Source: Calliphora vicina
Lineage: Eukaryota; Arthropoda; Insecta; Diptera; Calliphoridae
Direction of reading: 5' to 3'
Assembly: GCF_958450345.1 (NCBI RefSeq)
Contig: NW_027052622.1
Coordinates: forward strand, 62,001-126,000
DNA: 64,000 nucleotides
The notes beneath the pieces were generated by a model. That model ran no database searches. It was given only the letters and a program-made list of their open reading frames with translations, and was not told where the DNA came from. A program made the position numbers and the translations under genes. Positions within the stretch are counted from its first letter, which is position 1; the number at the start of each line of letters is the position of its first letter. Shown here in pieces: positions 10,911 through 21,040 of this stretch.

Positions 10911-11224
10911 CTGTCAAAGTTGCCTGTTGTTGTTTTTGCTTTTGGGCTTGTTGTATTTTTCGCCACAACAACCACAAGTGAATTGACAGTTCAGACCAAA
11001 GTAAAAAAAATAGTCAGCTGTTCTACTGAGTCTACTTTATTAATTTACTTTGGTTTTCATTGTTTGTTCGAATGGAGCAAGGCAAAGTAAATTAATAAAG
11101 TAGACTCAGTAGAACAGCTGACTATTTTTTTTACTTTGGTCTGAACTGTCAATTCACTTGTGGTTGTTGTGGCGAAAAATACAACAAGCCCAAAAGCAAA
11201 AACAACAACAGGCAACTTTGACAG
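10911..11224. repeat. Perfect foldback: 142-bp arms, 30-bp loop
   Basis: 10911-11052 and 11083-11224 are exact inverse copies over all 142 bases by my reading. The arm starts CTGTCAAAGTTGCCTGTTGT and ends TTAATTTACTTTG; the loop is 11053-11082. It contains CAGCTG and AACAACCACAAGTGAATTG words shared with family M. No coding capacity. Confidence 0.95.
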
Positions 11225-11327
11225 TTACTAAATGAAAAAAATGTTGTAAGTTAATGTCTGAGAGAATTCTTATTGTCAGAGTTATACTGTGGAATTTTAT
11301 GGGGATAATTTTTGTGGAAGATCTTAA

Positions 11328-11365
11328 CCCTCTAGCTCCTACCGATAGGGGTCAATTTGACCCTT
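11328..11365 (+). repeat. Possible piggyBac-like terminus
   Basis: TTAA (11324-11327) is followed by CCCTCTAGCTCC and GGGGTCAATTTGACCC, the layout of Looper-type piggyBac ends as I remember them. No matching right end or transposase was found, so it may be a solo end or chance. Confidence 0.35.
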
Positions 11366-11637
11366 TTTTGAGAAAATCAAAAAAAGTCCTTTCAAATAGG
11401 ACATTTGAGGATTAAAATATTCTTCGAAAATGTTTGCCAGAAGATTTCAGTGGGGGTCACCAAAGATACCAGAGTTGTAAGTAAAGCTCTTTACGCTTAA
11501 TTATTAAAATTACGCGCCACCTCGGGTGTCATATTTTTTAAAAAATCGCCAAAATCCAAATATTATTCGACTGAGCTGAAATTTAAAATATAAATAGTCA
11601 TTAAGAAAATCTACCAAAACATGAACACATACATAAT

Positions 11638-11748
11638 CAGCCCAATTATGAATAAAAATTCCGCGTGAGTTTTTCCCTTTTTTCATTTTTCCTATTCAAA
11701 TTCAATGGGAAAAAACTTCCGCGGAATTTTTTATTTATGATTGTGCTG
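11638..11748. repeat. Hairpin MITE, family Q, copy 2
   Basis: Same arms as 4585-4711 (CAGCCCAATTATGAATAAAA; right arm slightly decayed, ATGATTGTGCTG) and the same centre TTCCTATTCAAATTCAATGG; about 16 bp shorter. Confidence 0.85.
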
Positions 11749-13067
11749 AATATGTATTTGTTCATGTTTATTTTTAAAATTTTTACTGGATATTCGTGAT
11801 ACCAACAGAAATTCATAACTGAAATTTTTTGATACATATTTTGATATATCGAGGGTTTATATTCAAATAGTTCTATCAAACATTTTCTCGAAAATGAGTT
11901 TTTTATAGCAACGTATTCCCTAACTAATTTTTCATCTATCATTTAATAAAAAAAATATTTCCAATGCTTTTTTTGTCATAAAATTTGTATTGTGCTATCT
12001 AACACACAAATTATTTTGTTAGTAAAAAAGTGTTATCTACATATGAAATATGTGTGTATATAATCTATATATGTATATAAAACACAAACAACGTTTCTAC
12101 CTATGTCCGTTATAGACTCTGAAAACATCCAACCTATTAGCTCTAAACCGGTATCATTGGAAAGGAAATTTTCTGAAAATGGTGAAGATAGACACCTAAA
12201 ATACTACATAAGGTGCATTCGTAAATCAGATTTTCGAATTTTCCCACACAAACATTTTTCCCAAATTTGAACTTTTGTAAATTTGCATGTCTTGAAGTTT
12301 GAACTTAATCTAAATTTATGCAAAAAATAAGTTTACAGTACTTTTTGGTACTTTTTGATTTAATACTTTTATGCGGATAAAACGGTCGAACCCAAGTTTT
12401 AGTAATATTTTAGTGTTTTCTCCTATTTAAATCATTTTAAAAAAAAGTTCCATGGGTTTTTGAGTTTTCAGTCGTGGTAGTCATTCTCGTGGAATTGCCC
12501 ATGTGTAGGATTTAGATGTCTGCGATTTGGATCGCGATCCATCAATACTGAATGCTACACGTTCAATAAATATCGCGATACTGGATCGCGGTCAATATAT
12601 ATTGAACGTGTAGCAGTGCCCTTAGAGTTAAAGAAAAAAAAAACGGTTTTTTTCGCTCTCCTGTAAAATGTTGATTTTGTTGTAATGAATTGTTTTCTTG
12701 AATATGTATTTAAAACATCCTCTAAATTTTTGACAAAATTGTCTAATGTTTAGTTCTTCCATACTGACGATTGTACTTTAAGGAAGAGTCATCCTCGTCC
12801 ATTGAATAAACGACAACAGTTGGAAACCGGAGCCAATCACCCTTGTAATTATGCTCTTAAATAACATTACATATTAATAAAACAAATTCGTACATTTTTT
12901 AATGATAAATGAGTTTTTAAAAATCTATATTTTTATGAATGAGAGAACGAAGTTTTCTTATATTGATCTACAATATAGTATTCTCTACAAATTGTTGTGT
13001 TTTTAGTTGTAATTTTACATATGCCAGTCTTTTCTAACCTCTAAAAAACGTTAGTTATAAGGGACGT
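11749..13067. other. Intergenic, downstream of the 13.1-13.8 kb gene
   Basis: No gene. Contains one hairpin (12554-12614, listed separately) and A+T-rich DNA. It would include the 3' UTR of the minus-strand gene, but I see no clear minus-strand AATAAA close to the stop. Confidence 0.5.
12554..12614. repeat. Hairpin of about 26-bp arms
   Basis: GCTACACGTTCAATAAATAT / ATATATATTGAACGTGTAGC with CGCGAT inner arms around TACTGG. A TCGCGATCC word lies just outside at 12530. Possibly a small MITE. Confidence 0.7.
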
Positions 13068-13752
13068 CTAACGTGATTCCAATGAATTGGCAACAATATC
13101 ATCCCGCTGCGAAGGTGATGGCACTAATGGGGGGAAGAGTGCGGCTGCCTCAGGTATACTGGCTATTTCTTGCATATTGATGATTCTGGGTTTTTCTTCA
13201 TCGCTCACATTCGATTTGGTTAGTTTATAGAATGCAGTATCACTATGTGTAATGTTAACAATACTACCGGTAAGAGGTAGTGTTTGTAATAATTCTGATG
13301 CACTGCTAAACGCACCAATATTAACGGGGGCAATGCCCGTCAAAACTTGGCCGCTGACATTGGTTTGTATGGGCAGAGGTATGTTGCCTAAATCGATGTG
13401 ACTTTCATTGGTGTGCGCATCGAAAAAGGTTAAATCCACCCGTTCTTGACTCTCGAAGCTGGAGGTGTCATTCTCGTCCACTTCAGTCAAAATTCCAATT
13501 TCATAGACCACGGCCTTTACCACATATCTGTATAGAAATGAAAAACAATTTGATATTAGTTGATCGTTTTTATTGAACCTTTTTAATGTGTTAGACTTAC
13601 AAATTTTTGGGTGAATCATTAATACTGGCTCGTAAATCCTCAATGGTATCATTATCAATACCCAAACTGGCATCTAATACTGGTAGAGACCAACAGATGG
13701 CGCCCAAGGTAGCCATGGTGTACCACAAAGCAATAACATGACACGTTTTCAT
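13068..13752 (-). CDS. Secreted glycoprotein of unknown function (203 aa, two exons)
   Basis: Exon 1 is 13752-13601 and exon 2 is 13527-13068; together 612 nt, 203 codons plus stop. The intron (13600-13528, 73 bp) has a GTAAGT donor and a TTTCTATACAG acceptor, and the split codon reads Leu. The start is the ATG at 13752-13750, which opens a signal-peptide-like N-terminus (MKTCHVIALWYTMATLGAIC, cleavage probably near residue 22-27). The mature part is acidic and has seven N-X-S/T sequons (Asn 34, 45, 70, 91, 107, 142, 157), hydrophobic stretches YVVKAVVYEIGIL (52-64) and VLTGIAPVNIG (112-122), and no further Cys after residue 20. No known domain is recognised. Splicing, open frame and G+C above background argue for a live gene; the product is probably extracellular. 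Confidence 0.85.
13528..13600 (-). other. Intron of the secreted-protein gene
   Basis: 73 bp, GTAAGTC donor and CTATACAG acceptor on the minus strand, a typical short fly intron. It interrupts codon 51 after the second base. Confidence 0.85.
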
Positions 13753-14398
13753 TTTTCTTAAAAAGTTGCAAGTGCTGTAGTCCTTATTTAAAAAAAAATA
13801 ACAAAAAACTAGAGTTAAAACTACGCAAATGCCAACTTTTGTTACGACCGCTCTTATTTACTTTGGTTTTTGCTTTTAAGCCACCAGTGCCCGACTATAA
13901 CGCGTAATGATTTGAGCTCTACTCAAGTTTTAAACAATCTTTTATAGGATCTGTCGAATTAAGTATTAAATCAGTGTTTCAGAGTACATATCTGTGTATA
14001 TTATAAATATTATAGCGATACAATCGCATGTAATTAACATCAACATTGTTAATTGCCAATCTGGTATTCAAACTGTTGTATTAGTTGTAGAGAAGTTCAG
14101 AGAAAAAAGTGCTAGAATTGGAGGAGGGCTTTTAATTTAATGTTTATTTTCGAATATGTGTTAATTAATTGTGTTCGTTTTGGAGCGTGTTTCCAGCATC
14201 AGCAACAGTAGTACTAAGTTACTATGAATTTAAAAATCATAATGTCATCAGGGAAATAATACAGTGGGTTGGTTTGGTTGATGATCCTAATAAAAATTTC
14301 AAAATAGGTATTCGGAAATGTTTGTTACTGAAATTGAGCAAACAACATTATAACTGAGTACACAAAACGTCCAAAAACTTTTAAAAAATAAACCAAAT
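13753..14398. other. 5' flank of the minus-strand gene
   Basis: Would hold its promoter. On the minus strand GGCTTAAAAGC (about 13872-13882) is a weak TATA-like candidate some 120 bp before the ATG. Further right only A+T-rich DNA is seen. Confidence 0.3.
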
Positions 14399-14843
14399 AT
14401 GTATATTATTTTGCCTAATACTCGTACAAAAACAAAAGTTCGATAGAATTAATTCTTAGTTCCATTTTCGAAATCAAAATTAATTTTCTCTCAAAAATAT
14501 TCCGTTAATGAATTCATTATGAATAAATTCATAGGCTTATCTGCTGTTTTTCAATAGCGAACGAGTGCTTTGGGTGGACGTTTTAAATGTATTTTGTTGT
14601 TGTTACAATAACAAAACACATGTATATTATTTTGCCTAATACTCGTACAAAAACAAAAGTTCGATAGAATTAATTCTTAGTTCCATTTTCGAAATCAAAA
14701 TTAATTTTCTCTCAAAAATATTCCGGTAATGAATTCATTATGAATAAATTCATAGGCTTATCTGCTGTTTTTCAATAGCGAACGATTGCTTTGGGTGGAC
14801 GTTTTAAATGTATTTTGTTGTTGTTGTTACAATAACAAAACAC
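14399..14843. repeat. Tandem duplication, period 221-224 bp
   Basis: The unit starting ATGTATATTATTTTGCCTAA at 14399 recurs at 14620, with the same order of words (CTCGTACAAAAACAAAAGTT, GCTGTTTTTCAATAGCGAAC) to ACACATG. Copies differ by single bases (CCGTTAA/CCGGTAA, GAGTG/GATTG) and one extra GTT. Each unit ends inside the palindromic MITE, so copy 1 holds only its left half (about 14541-14619). Confidence 0.9.
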
Positions 14844-14889
14844 ATGTTAAACTTCCACTCAAAGCACTCGTTCGCTATTGAAAAACAGC
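14764..14889. repeat. Palindromic MITE, family P, copy 2
   Basis: GCTGTTTTTCAATAGCGAAC ... and inverse ... GTTCGCTATTGAAAAACAGC span the unit around a GTTGTTACAATAAC centre. Its left half is also present in the upstream duplicated unit. Confidence 0.9.
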
Positions 14890-14990
14890 ACATTAATTAT
14901 TTTGTACTTCAAATGTCTTGAGTTTTTTTTTTGTTTTATTTATTTCAAAATCTACTTTTGCTTATGACAATTCGAAACAAATATGTATGT

Positions 14991-15113
14991 GCTGTTTTTC
15001 GATAGCGAACGTGTGCTTTGAGTGGAAATTTAACATGTGTTTTGTTATTGTAACAAAAACAAAATACATGTAAAACGTCCACTCAAAGCAATCGTTCGCT
15101 ATCGAAAAACAGC
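14991..15113. repeat. Palindromic MITE, family P, copy 3
   Basis: GCTGTTTTTCGATAGCGAAC / GTTCGCTATCGAAAAACAGC arms with centre TTAACATGTGTTTTGTTATT. Lies 101 bp from copy 2. Confidence 0.9.
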
Positions 15114-15693
15114 ACATTAGTTTTATTTTATTTGACGTTAAACTAATTTGTGCTCAAAAAGTGGTTACGCACTTCTTGAGTTACAAAATATTTGTTTTGA
15201 TAGATATCGAACTCGCATCCCACTAAGCGATCCAATAGGTCATCAAGGAAAATATCTAAGTTTTATTTTTTTTTTTTAAAAAAAGGTCCCATTTTGAAAA
15301 AAAAAGTCAAAATAGTTTTTGGATTCGGAAAAAAAATATAAATTTTTTTTGTTTTTTAATATTTTAGATTGACGAAAAAGCTATCTAAACTATTTGGAAC
15401 TCATTTTGCTAAGAACAATAGGTAATAAGTTACAGGGATGAGAAAAAACACATGTCAAATTTTGACCCCCTCTAACTCAGAGAGTTCTTGACCGATCTTG
15501 TTTAAAAATTGTGTCTGAATTACTATCCAATAGGTCTAAATTGGTGTAAATTTCATCCCGATCGGAAGAATCGATTTTAAAAGTGGGTTCACTTGACATG
15601 AAATCCCCCATATTTAAAGATAGGTAACGGTATCGGTAATAAAGATAGGTAACGGTATCCAACCTTGGTTTATTACAAACAAACTTATATATA
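15114..15693. other. Non-coding stretch
   Basis: Poly-A/poly-T tracts at 15255-15345 and a local direct repeat of GATAGGTAACGGTATC (about 15619 and 15645). No gene. Confidence 0.5.
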
Positions 15694-16621
15694 CAGTGAC
15701 GGACATTACAATAGAATCACTACCAATATTTCATTTAAAACCAGTAGCAATCATAAGGATTGGTGTGGGCCAGAAAATATAAAAAAGTGGCAAAATGTGT
15801 TGTGGACGGACGAAACGACCATTAATTTAATTGGTAGTGATGATAAGACATGGGTTAGACGTCCAAAAAATGGCAGAAACCAAAAACGTTTAAACATGGT
15901 TGGGGAAATATTATTATATGGGGATGCTTTTCTTGGTATTGCGTTGGTCCAATTTATTGGATTAAAGAAAATATGGATAAGCACTTGTATGTAAATATTT
16001 TGGAGAATGTTATAAAGCCACATGCAGAATGGAATATGCCCTTAAACTGGCTTTTCCAGCAAGATAATGACCCAAAGCACACGTCAGGTCTTGCCAAAAA
16101 ATGGTTTTTATATAACAAAATTCATGTTATGGAATGGCCGTCTCAATAACCAGACTTAAATCCTATGGAAAATAGTAAAAGACAAACTCGGACTTGAAAA
16201 ATTGAAAAACAAGGAAGAACTTTGGCAGAAAGTTCAGGAAATATGGTATGCAATTTCCCGATCTACATGCGAAAGTTTGTTAAATTCAATCTCCAAAAAT
16301 ATTTGATGCTGTTATTAGAAATAATTGATATGCAACAAAATATTAAGAAAACAACGAATTCTTATGATGATTTTTTATTTTTAATCATTTTAAGACTGAT
16401 TGATTCTATTTGAATGTCGCATATTTTATTTAGTCTTTTAGATTTGACATCGTTTTTAACATAAGAATGTGTTATTTTTTTATTTTATTTTTTTTATTTA
16501 TTGTTTACGTTATGAGCATTAATATATAATGAACAAATTTTAAATTTTGAAATCAAATTTTGTAGTTTTACCGCTTTAATCGAATTCATATGTAGTGATT
16601 CTATTGTATTGTCCGTCACTG
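15694..16621 (+). mobile_element. Tc1-like element, internally deleted, copy 1
   Basis: TIRs CAGTGACGGACATTACAATA at 15694 and its inverse ending at 16621 (about 29 bp each), flanked by TA on both sides as Tc1/mariner elements require. 928 bp. Only the catalytic half of a transposase is left (next entry); the helix-turn-helix half is gone. A second copy of exactly the same length is at 42588-43515. Confidence 0.95.
15747..16345 (+). pseudogene. Tc1 transposase remnant (DD34E catalytic part)
   Basis: Similarity starts at NHKDWCGPENIKKW and runs VLWTDETTINLIGSDDKTWV (first catalytic Asp in WTDE), then is lost in a frameshift after TRP-less KRLNMVGEILLYGD. It resumes in another frame with YVNILENVIKPHAEW, FQQDNDPKHTSG (second Asp) and MEWPSQ-stop-PDLNPMEN (third residue Glu). 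At least two frameshifts and one in-frame TAA (about 16146) make it non-functional. The N-terminal DNA-binding domain is absent. Such a copy could be moved only by a transposase supplied from elsewhere. Confidence 0.9.
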
Positions 16622-16623
16622 TA

Positions 16624-16984
16624 CATGAAACAAGTTATCAGGAATATGATTTTTTTAAAAAAATATTCTATATAAATAGTTTTTGTTTTGGAAAAAGTGG
16701 GATGGAGTGTTTTACAAAATAAGGGGATATGTAAGTTTGGTACATTACTTTTTGGAAATGTTTTATAATATGAGTGTGTGCCAAACGGTAGCAAAGTATG
16801 AGGGAAAGTAAATTTTTGATAGATATGAGGAGAATAAAATTTCATTAGCTCATAGGGCTACCCAAATTTGGAATATTTGACAAACATATAATGAATAAAA
16901 TATACAAAACTAAAATATGTACATATACATACATATATTTCTAATTTCATTTGTATATAATTTTTAAATCTACATATATATGTA
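16624..16984. other. Non-coding stretch
   Basis: A+T-rich with TACATATATACA runs near 16920-16980; no gene or clear repeat. Confidence 0.5.
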
Positions 16985-17911
16985 AATAAAAATCAATTGT
17001 CGTTCGTTGGTCAGTTGAGAACGGCCGGACCGATTTAGACAATTTTTTTTAAATGTTGTTCATAGTCCAACATAGGTTTTTACGGAATGAAAAATTGCCC
17101 ACGCCCACTTTTTTCGATTTATCTAAAATCGGAAAACGGCTACACCGACTTGGCTAATTTTTTGTTAAAATGTTCCACTTTTTTGGATTTATCTCAAATA
17201 GCAAAACGGCTATTTGGCTAATTTGTTTTTAAATGTTCGTAGTAAAATTTACCACGCCCACTTTTTTTCGATATATCTAAAATCGCAGAACGCCTGGACC
17301 GATTTGGCTATTTTTTTAAATGTTCGCAACCGCACATCTGGAAAATGGTTGATCGACCGCAATCTACAACATTGACCAGATTTTTTGATATGTGCCGGAA
17401 TGATAAATTGGACGAACGTTGCTATACTCCGAAATGCCAAGATATTATACTTGAAATCAATCGTCAAAGAAATTGGCGTTGCCCAAAAATCGATTTTTTT
17501 TTATAAAATATCTAATATCGCTAATAACTTGGCCAATAAGCGTTTAATCATGAAAAGGAGCTCGATCTGTGATCACTCATATTTCTGAACAAAAATCGAT
17601 TTTTTATATAAAAACTCAAAATATTAAATTCGCTAATAACTCGGCCAATAAGCGTTTAATCAAGAAAAGGAGCTCGATCTGTGAACACTCATATTTCTGA
17701 ACAAAAATCGATTTTATATATAAAAACTCAAAATATCTAAAATCGTTAGTAACTGGCCAATAAGCGTTTAATCAAGAAAAAGGGCTAGATCTGTGATCAC
17801 TCATATTTCAGACCAAAATTCGATTACTTATATAAAAACTCAAAATATGTACATTGATTTACATGTATGCTGTTGTTGCTTGGACAGGACAACGTCTGTC
17901 GGGTCAGCTAG
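16985..17911 (+). mobile_element. Helitron-like element (non-autonomous, degenerate)
   Basis: The left part GTCGTTCGTTGGTCAGTTGA ... CGGCCGGACCGATTTAGACA has the style of insect Helitron 5' regions. The right end GGACAGGACAACGTCTGTCG GGTCAGCTAG at 17911, followed by T, has the expected short hairpin and CTAG-T terminus. No TIR or target duplication, as expected for this class. The interior holds repeats of ACCGATTTGGCTAATTTTT (17030-17330) and three longer tandem units. No Rep/helicase coding. Confidence 0.6.
17505..17850 (+). repeat. Three tandem units of about 115 bp inside the Helitron-like element
   Basis: Each has CGCTAATAACTYGGCCAATA, AGCGTTTAATCAAGAAAAGG, AGCTCGATCTGTGATCACTC and ATTTCTGAACAAAAATCGAT, starting near 17511, 17627 and 17740. 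The third unit is the most diverged. Confidence 0.85.
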
Positions 17912-18087
17912 TATAAAAATAAATCACAAAAAATAGTTTTTTTTGGAAAAACTAAGTAACTCCATTTTTCGAAAAAAAACAAGGTAACTGACATCGATTT
18001 TCGGTTATAATGTCCAAAAATGAGTTCAATGGAACCAGAAATCTTCAACACAATTTAAAATTATGCATAATAACGTATTTTTGTCGA

Positions 18088-18800
18088 CAGTCAATTTCAT
18101 CTTCACTAGTTAGGCAATGTAGGAATTCTCTGTCAAGGCTAGGTCGTCTATCTGACATTACTTTGTTTTGGGTACCTGCGGACAGGGACCACTACGGTAA
18201 TGAACAGGCAGACGAACTAGCCAGAATGGGATCTGCCTTAGACATCTCCAATGCGGTCTTAGTAGCAATTCCACTGGGGACTATCAAAGGCATCATCTTC
18301 AGACATTTTCTTACAAAGGCTGAGTATAGATGGCGTAATTTAGACACATGTAGGGTAGCCAAGTTGATGTGGCCATCTTTTAACGAGAAACGTACGTAGA
18401 AAGGTTGATGGCAGTATTAACGGGACACTGGACGTTAGGCAAGCACGCTTATCGCCTGGGACTCCCTTTTAACGACCATTGTCGTAGTTGTAAGGATAGG
18501 GAAAAAGAGGAACGGATTTTCCACCTTCTCTGCGAATGCCCAGCCCTGATTGTCAAGAGACATAAATTCATGGGCAACTATACATTGAACAACCTTGGTG
18601 AGGTAGCCGGGTCAAAACTCAATGACCTACTGAGATATCTCACAGCTACAGGTTGGGTCTAGCAAGCACGACTTTTTGTTCACATTTTAGTTACATTACG
18701 ATGTAAACGACATTACATCTGACGAGTGGTTTACATCTACTTGATTGTTCGCACGTAGTGAACTACCACGTAAACCAACCAACCAACATAAATTATTATT
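18088..18800 (+). mobile_element. 5'-truncated LINE 3' end (RNase H and C-terminal domain)
   Basis: A coding remnant of about 575 bp ends at a stop at 18660-18662, followed by a 3' tail with CCAACCAACCAAC. Order and sequence fit the C-terminal end of an RNase H-bearing non-LTR retrotransposon (I/LOA/R1-like groups). Everything upstream (endonuclease, RT) is absent, as expected from 5' truncation. Confidence 0.8.
18091..18662 (+). pseudogene. RNase H/C-terminal remnant of a LINE ORF2
   Basis: Frame 1 gives SSSLVRQCRNSLSRLGRLSD, then ITLFWVPADRDHYGNEQADE LARMG. This is the end of RNase H, where GHxxxxGNExAD is usual; the His is replaced (ADRD), so the active site is damaged. A frameshift and stop at about 18397 separate it from frame 2: MAVLTGHWTLGKHAYRLGLP, then CRSCKDREKEE and HLLCECPALIVKR, the Cys/His C-terminal domain typical of these elements. 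Clearly inactive. Confidence 0.8.
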
Positions 18801-18832
18801 AAATAATTAGTGAAATATGTTTAAAACTTTAA

Positions 18833-18938
18833 AGGCCATTATTACAACTTGCTTTATAGTTAAAGTTAACTTTAAGGGTACTTTTTTCTATTGTTTAAAG
18901 TTACCTTTAACTATAAAGGCAAGTTGTAATAATGGCCC
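18833..18938. repeat. Foldback MITE with GGCCATTATTACAACTTGC ends
   Basis: 106 bp folding along its length. The ends are inverse copies (GGCCATTATTACAACTTGC; CTTTATAGTTAAAG inside). TAA on both sides fits a 3-bp duplication of the PIF/Harbinger kind; this class call is inference. Confidence 0.75.
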
Positions 18939-18941
18939 TAA

Positions 18942-19084
18942 ATGTGTTTTTCTCGTGTTTTCAAAATATGGTGTTACCTAGTTTTTCCAAACCACCACAG
19001 AAGTGTAATAAATAAATATTATTTTACATATTATGTTAGATCCAATGTAACGTACATTATTTTACCACAACTCTGGATTATTAC
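18942..19084. other. Non-coding spacer
   Basis: Nothing recognised. Confidence 0.5.
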
Positions 19085-19593
19085 TAGAGTATCCAAAACC
19101 GAAAACCGAAAACCGGTCAACCGGTTTTTTCATCTTTATAAACTCCACCGCTTTCGGTTTTTTGACTAACCGGTTTTTGTAAGACGGTAACCGGTTTTAA
19201 TGAAATATATTTTCTAAAGCTCATTCAAATATATTTATGAAAAACTTATAGAAAGTTATAGCATTTGACAATATTTTGTAAAAGATATAAAATAATTGCA
19301 AAAAGATAGATCCTTGAGAATTCAAAAATGCTAAATTTCCGAAGATTTAGTACACAATTCATAACACATTTCCTATTAGCGTCTACAAATAAAAATAAAT
19401 TTAAGGAGCCCTTTATCATATTAAATAAATATGTAATATAAACCGGTTAACCAGTTTTTTTGAAGGCAAAAACCGAAACCGTTAATCCGGCTTTTTTAAA
19501 AGACAATAATAAAAACCGGTTTTTTCAAAAACACACTTTTTCGGTTAAACCGGAAACCGGTTTTTCAAATTTGCCGGTTTTTTGAACACTCTT
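19085..19593. mobile_element. Element packed with AACCGG motifs (hAT-like ends)
   Basis: Ends TAGAGTATCCAAAACCG and inverse AAGAGTGTTCAAAAAACCGG. At least 12 copies of AAACCGG/CCGGTTT lie in the outer 130 bp on each side in both orientations, with an A+T-rich motif-free centre (19200-19430). Flanks ATTATTAC and GTGATTAC agree at 6 of 8 positions. Repeated short subterminal motifs are a known hAT transposase-binding arrangement. Confidence 0.65.
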
Positions 19594-20575
19594 GTGATTA
19601 CATTCCGATTAATTATTTATTATATATGAAAATCGGACTAAGTTTTGGAATCATTGAAAAGAAATAATTTCTTAAGTTGGTGAATTTAATGTACATAAAA
19701 AAACGAAAAAATAATATCAATATAAAAATAATATTATGTGGTCCTACTGTACATATATATGTAGGTATATACATATGCGTTTATAAAATAATAAATAAAT
19801 AATAGCAAATATTTATTAATAAGTGTTATTTTTAAAATGGCTTTTATCTGAAAAATCCATTTTTCTTTATCTTTGTTTGTTTGAATTCTACGGGCGGTCA
19901 AGGAAATCACAAGATTTAATTTTTTTTGAAACGAAAACACGACGTCAATTGGAAAAAAATAATTGTCGATTACTCATTATTGGACAATATGTATAACAAC
20001 GTGACGTTTAATGGACAATTAACAGGTAAATAATAAAGATATTTGGATTAATAACCATCTCAAATTGAAATACCAACATAAAAATTAACAAATATCAATT
20101 AAAAAAATAAATTAATAACCTAAACTCCATAAATGGTTGAAAACTAAATGTTTTTAATTAAAAATATCCAAAACTATCTTTCCATTTTATATACAAGCAC
20201 AAGCATACGTAGTACGTACAGTACCGTGCAATACATTAACATTTCCTGGAATTTCAAAAAAAAAATATGGTAATGAAGGAGTTTTCAATACAAAATTAAA
20301 CACTACACTAAAATTATTATTCGTTGTGAAATCTTTAAAAACAAATAAAACAAAAATAAAAATACGTTTCATTTGGCAAGATAAAAAATGTATAAAAGTT
20401 TGATATTAAAAAATATAAATATGAATATCAATCACTGAGGAAAGATTATTTTTAAGTTATACATTGTAGAGAATTGATCAGTGAGATTATTTTCAAAATT
20501 ATGGTCGTTACATATTTTAAAATTTCAAATGCAAAAAAATAATAGGGTTAATACAAAATTCCCCGTATAATATAT
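19594..20575. other. A+T-rich non-coding stretch
   Basis: No gene or repeat structure that I can support. Confidence 0.5.
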
Positions 20576-20770
20576 ATATATATTTTTTTTATATATATAA
20601 ATTTTATTTTCAATTCAATTTCATTACAATAAGTAAGCCTCAGCGCCTTAAAGGCATTGTTGAGGCAAGTTGGCAAATTATATTAATACTTAAAATGTAT
20701 ATATGTTTATAAAAATGGGTTTAAGAATTATAACAAAAAATAAAAAAAAACTTTAACAATTTGAGATCAT

Positions 20771-21040
20771 TTACATTAATTGTTCACTAATATGTTGCAA
20801 AATATATTCCTTTAATAATTTTTTAAATATTGATATTCTGGATTCGTTTTTTAAATTTTGTGGCAAATTATTGTATTCACGACTACCCATGAATTCTATA
20901 CGCTGTTTAGTTACTTCTAATCTACACCAAGCTATTCTTAAATTTCCATTATTTCTCAAATTTATTGCATGGTCATTTCTTATAAAACGTATGGTGTGAT
21001 GTCCAATATTATGCAGGCACTTGAAAACATACATTAGAAA
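20771..21040 (-). pseudogene. C-terminal tail of the same LINE ORF2
   Basis: Frame-shifted continuation: CLHNIGHHTIRFIRNDHAIN LRNN, then EFMGSREYNNLPQNLKN and FKKLLKEYIL, ending in a stop at 20771. The 'HxTR...G.xxYNxLPxxLK...FKxxLKxxL' pattern is the usual C-terminal tail of this kind of LINE. Confidence 0.8.

Noticed and set aside
11646..11942. 98-codon minus-strand frame
   Set aside because: Runs through the hairpin MITE Q copy; not a gene.
16576..16845. 89-codon minus-strand frame
   Set aside because: Covers the right TIR of the Tc1 copy and flank; chance frame.
17505..17850. CRISPR-like array
   Set aside because: Units of about 115 bp are tandem with no unique spacers, inside a Helitron-like element of a eukaryote.
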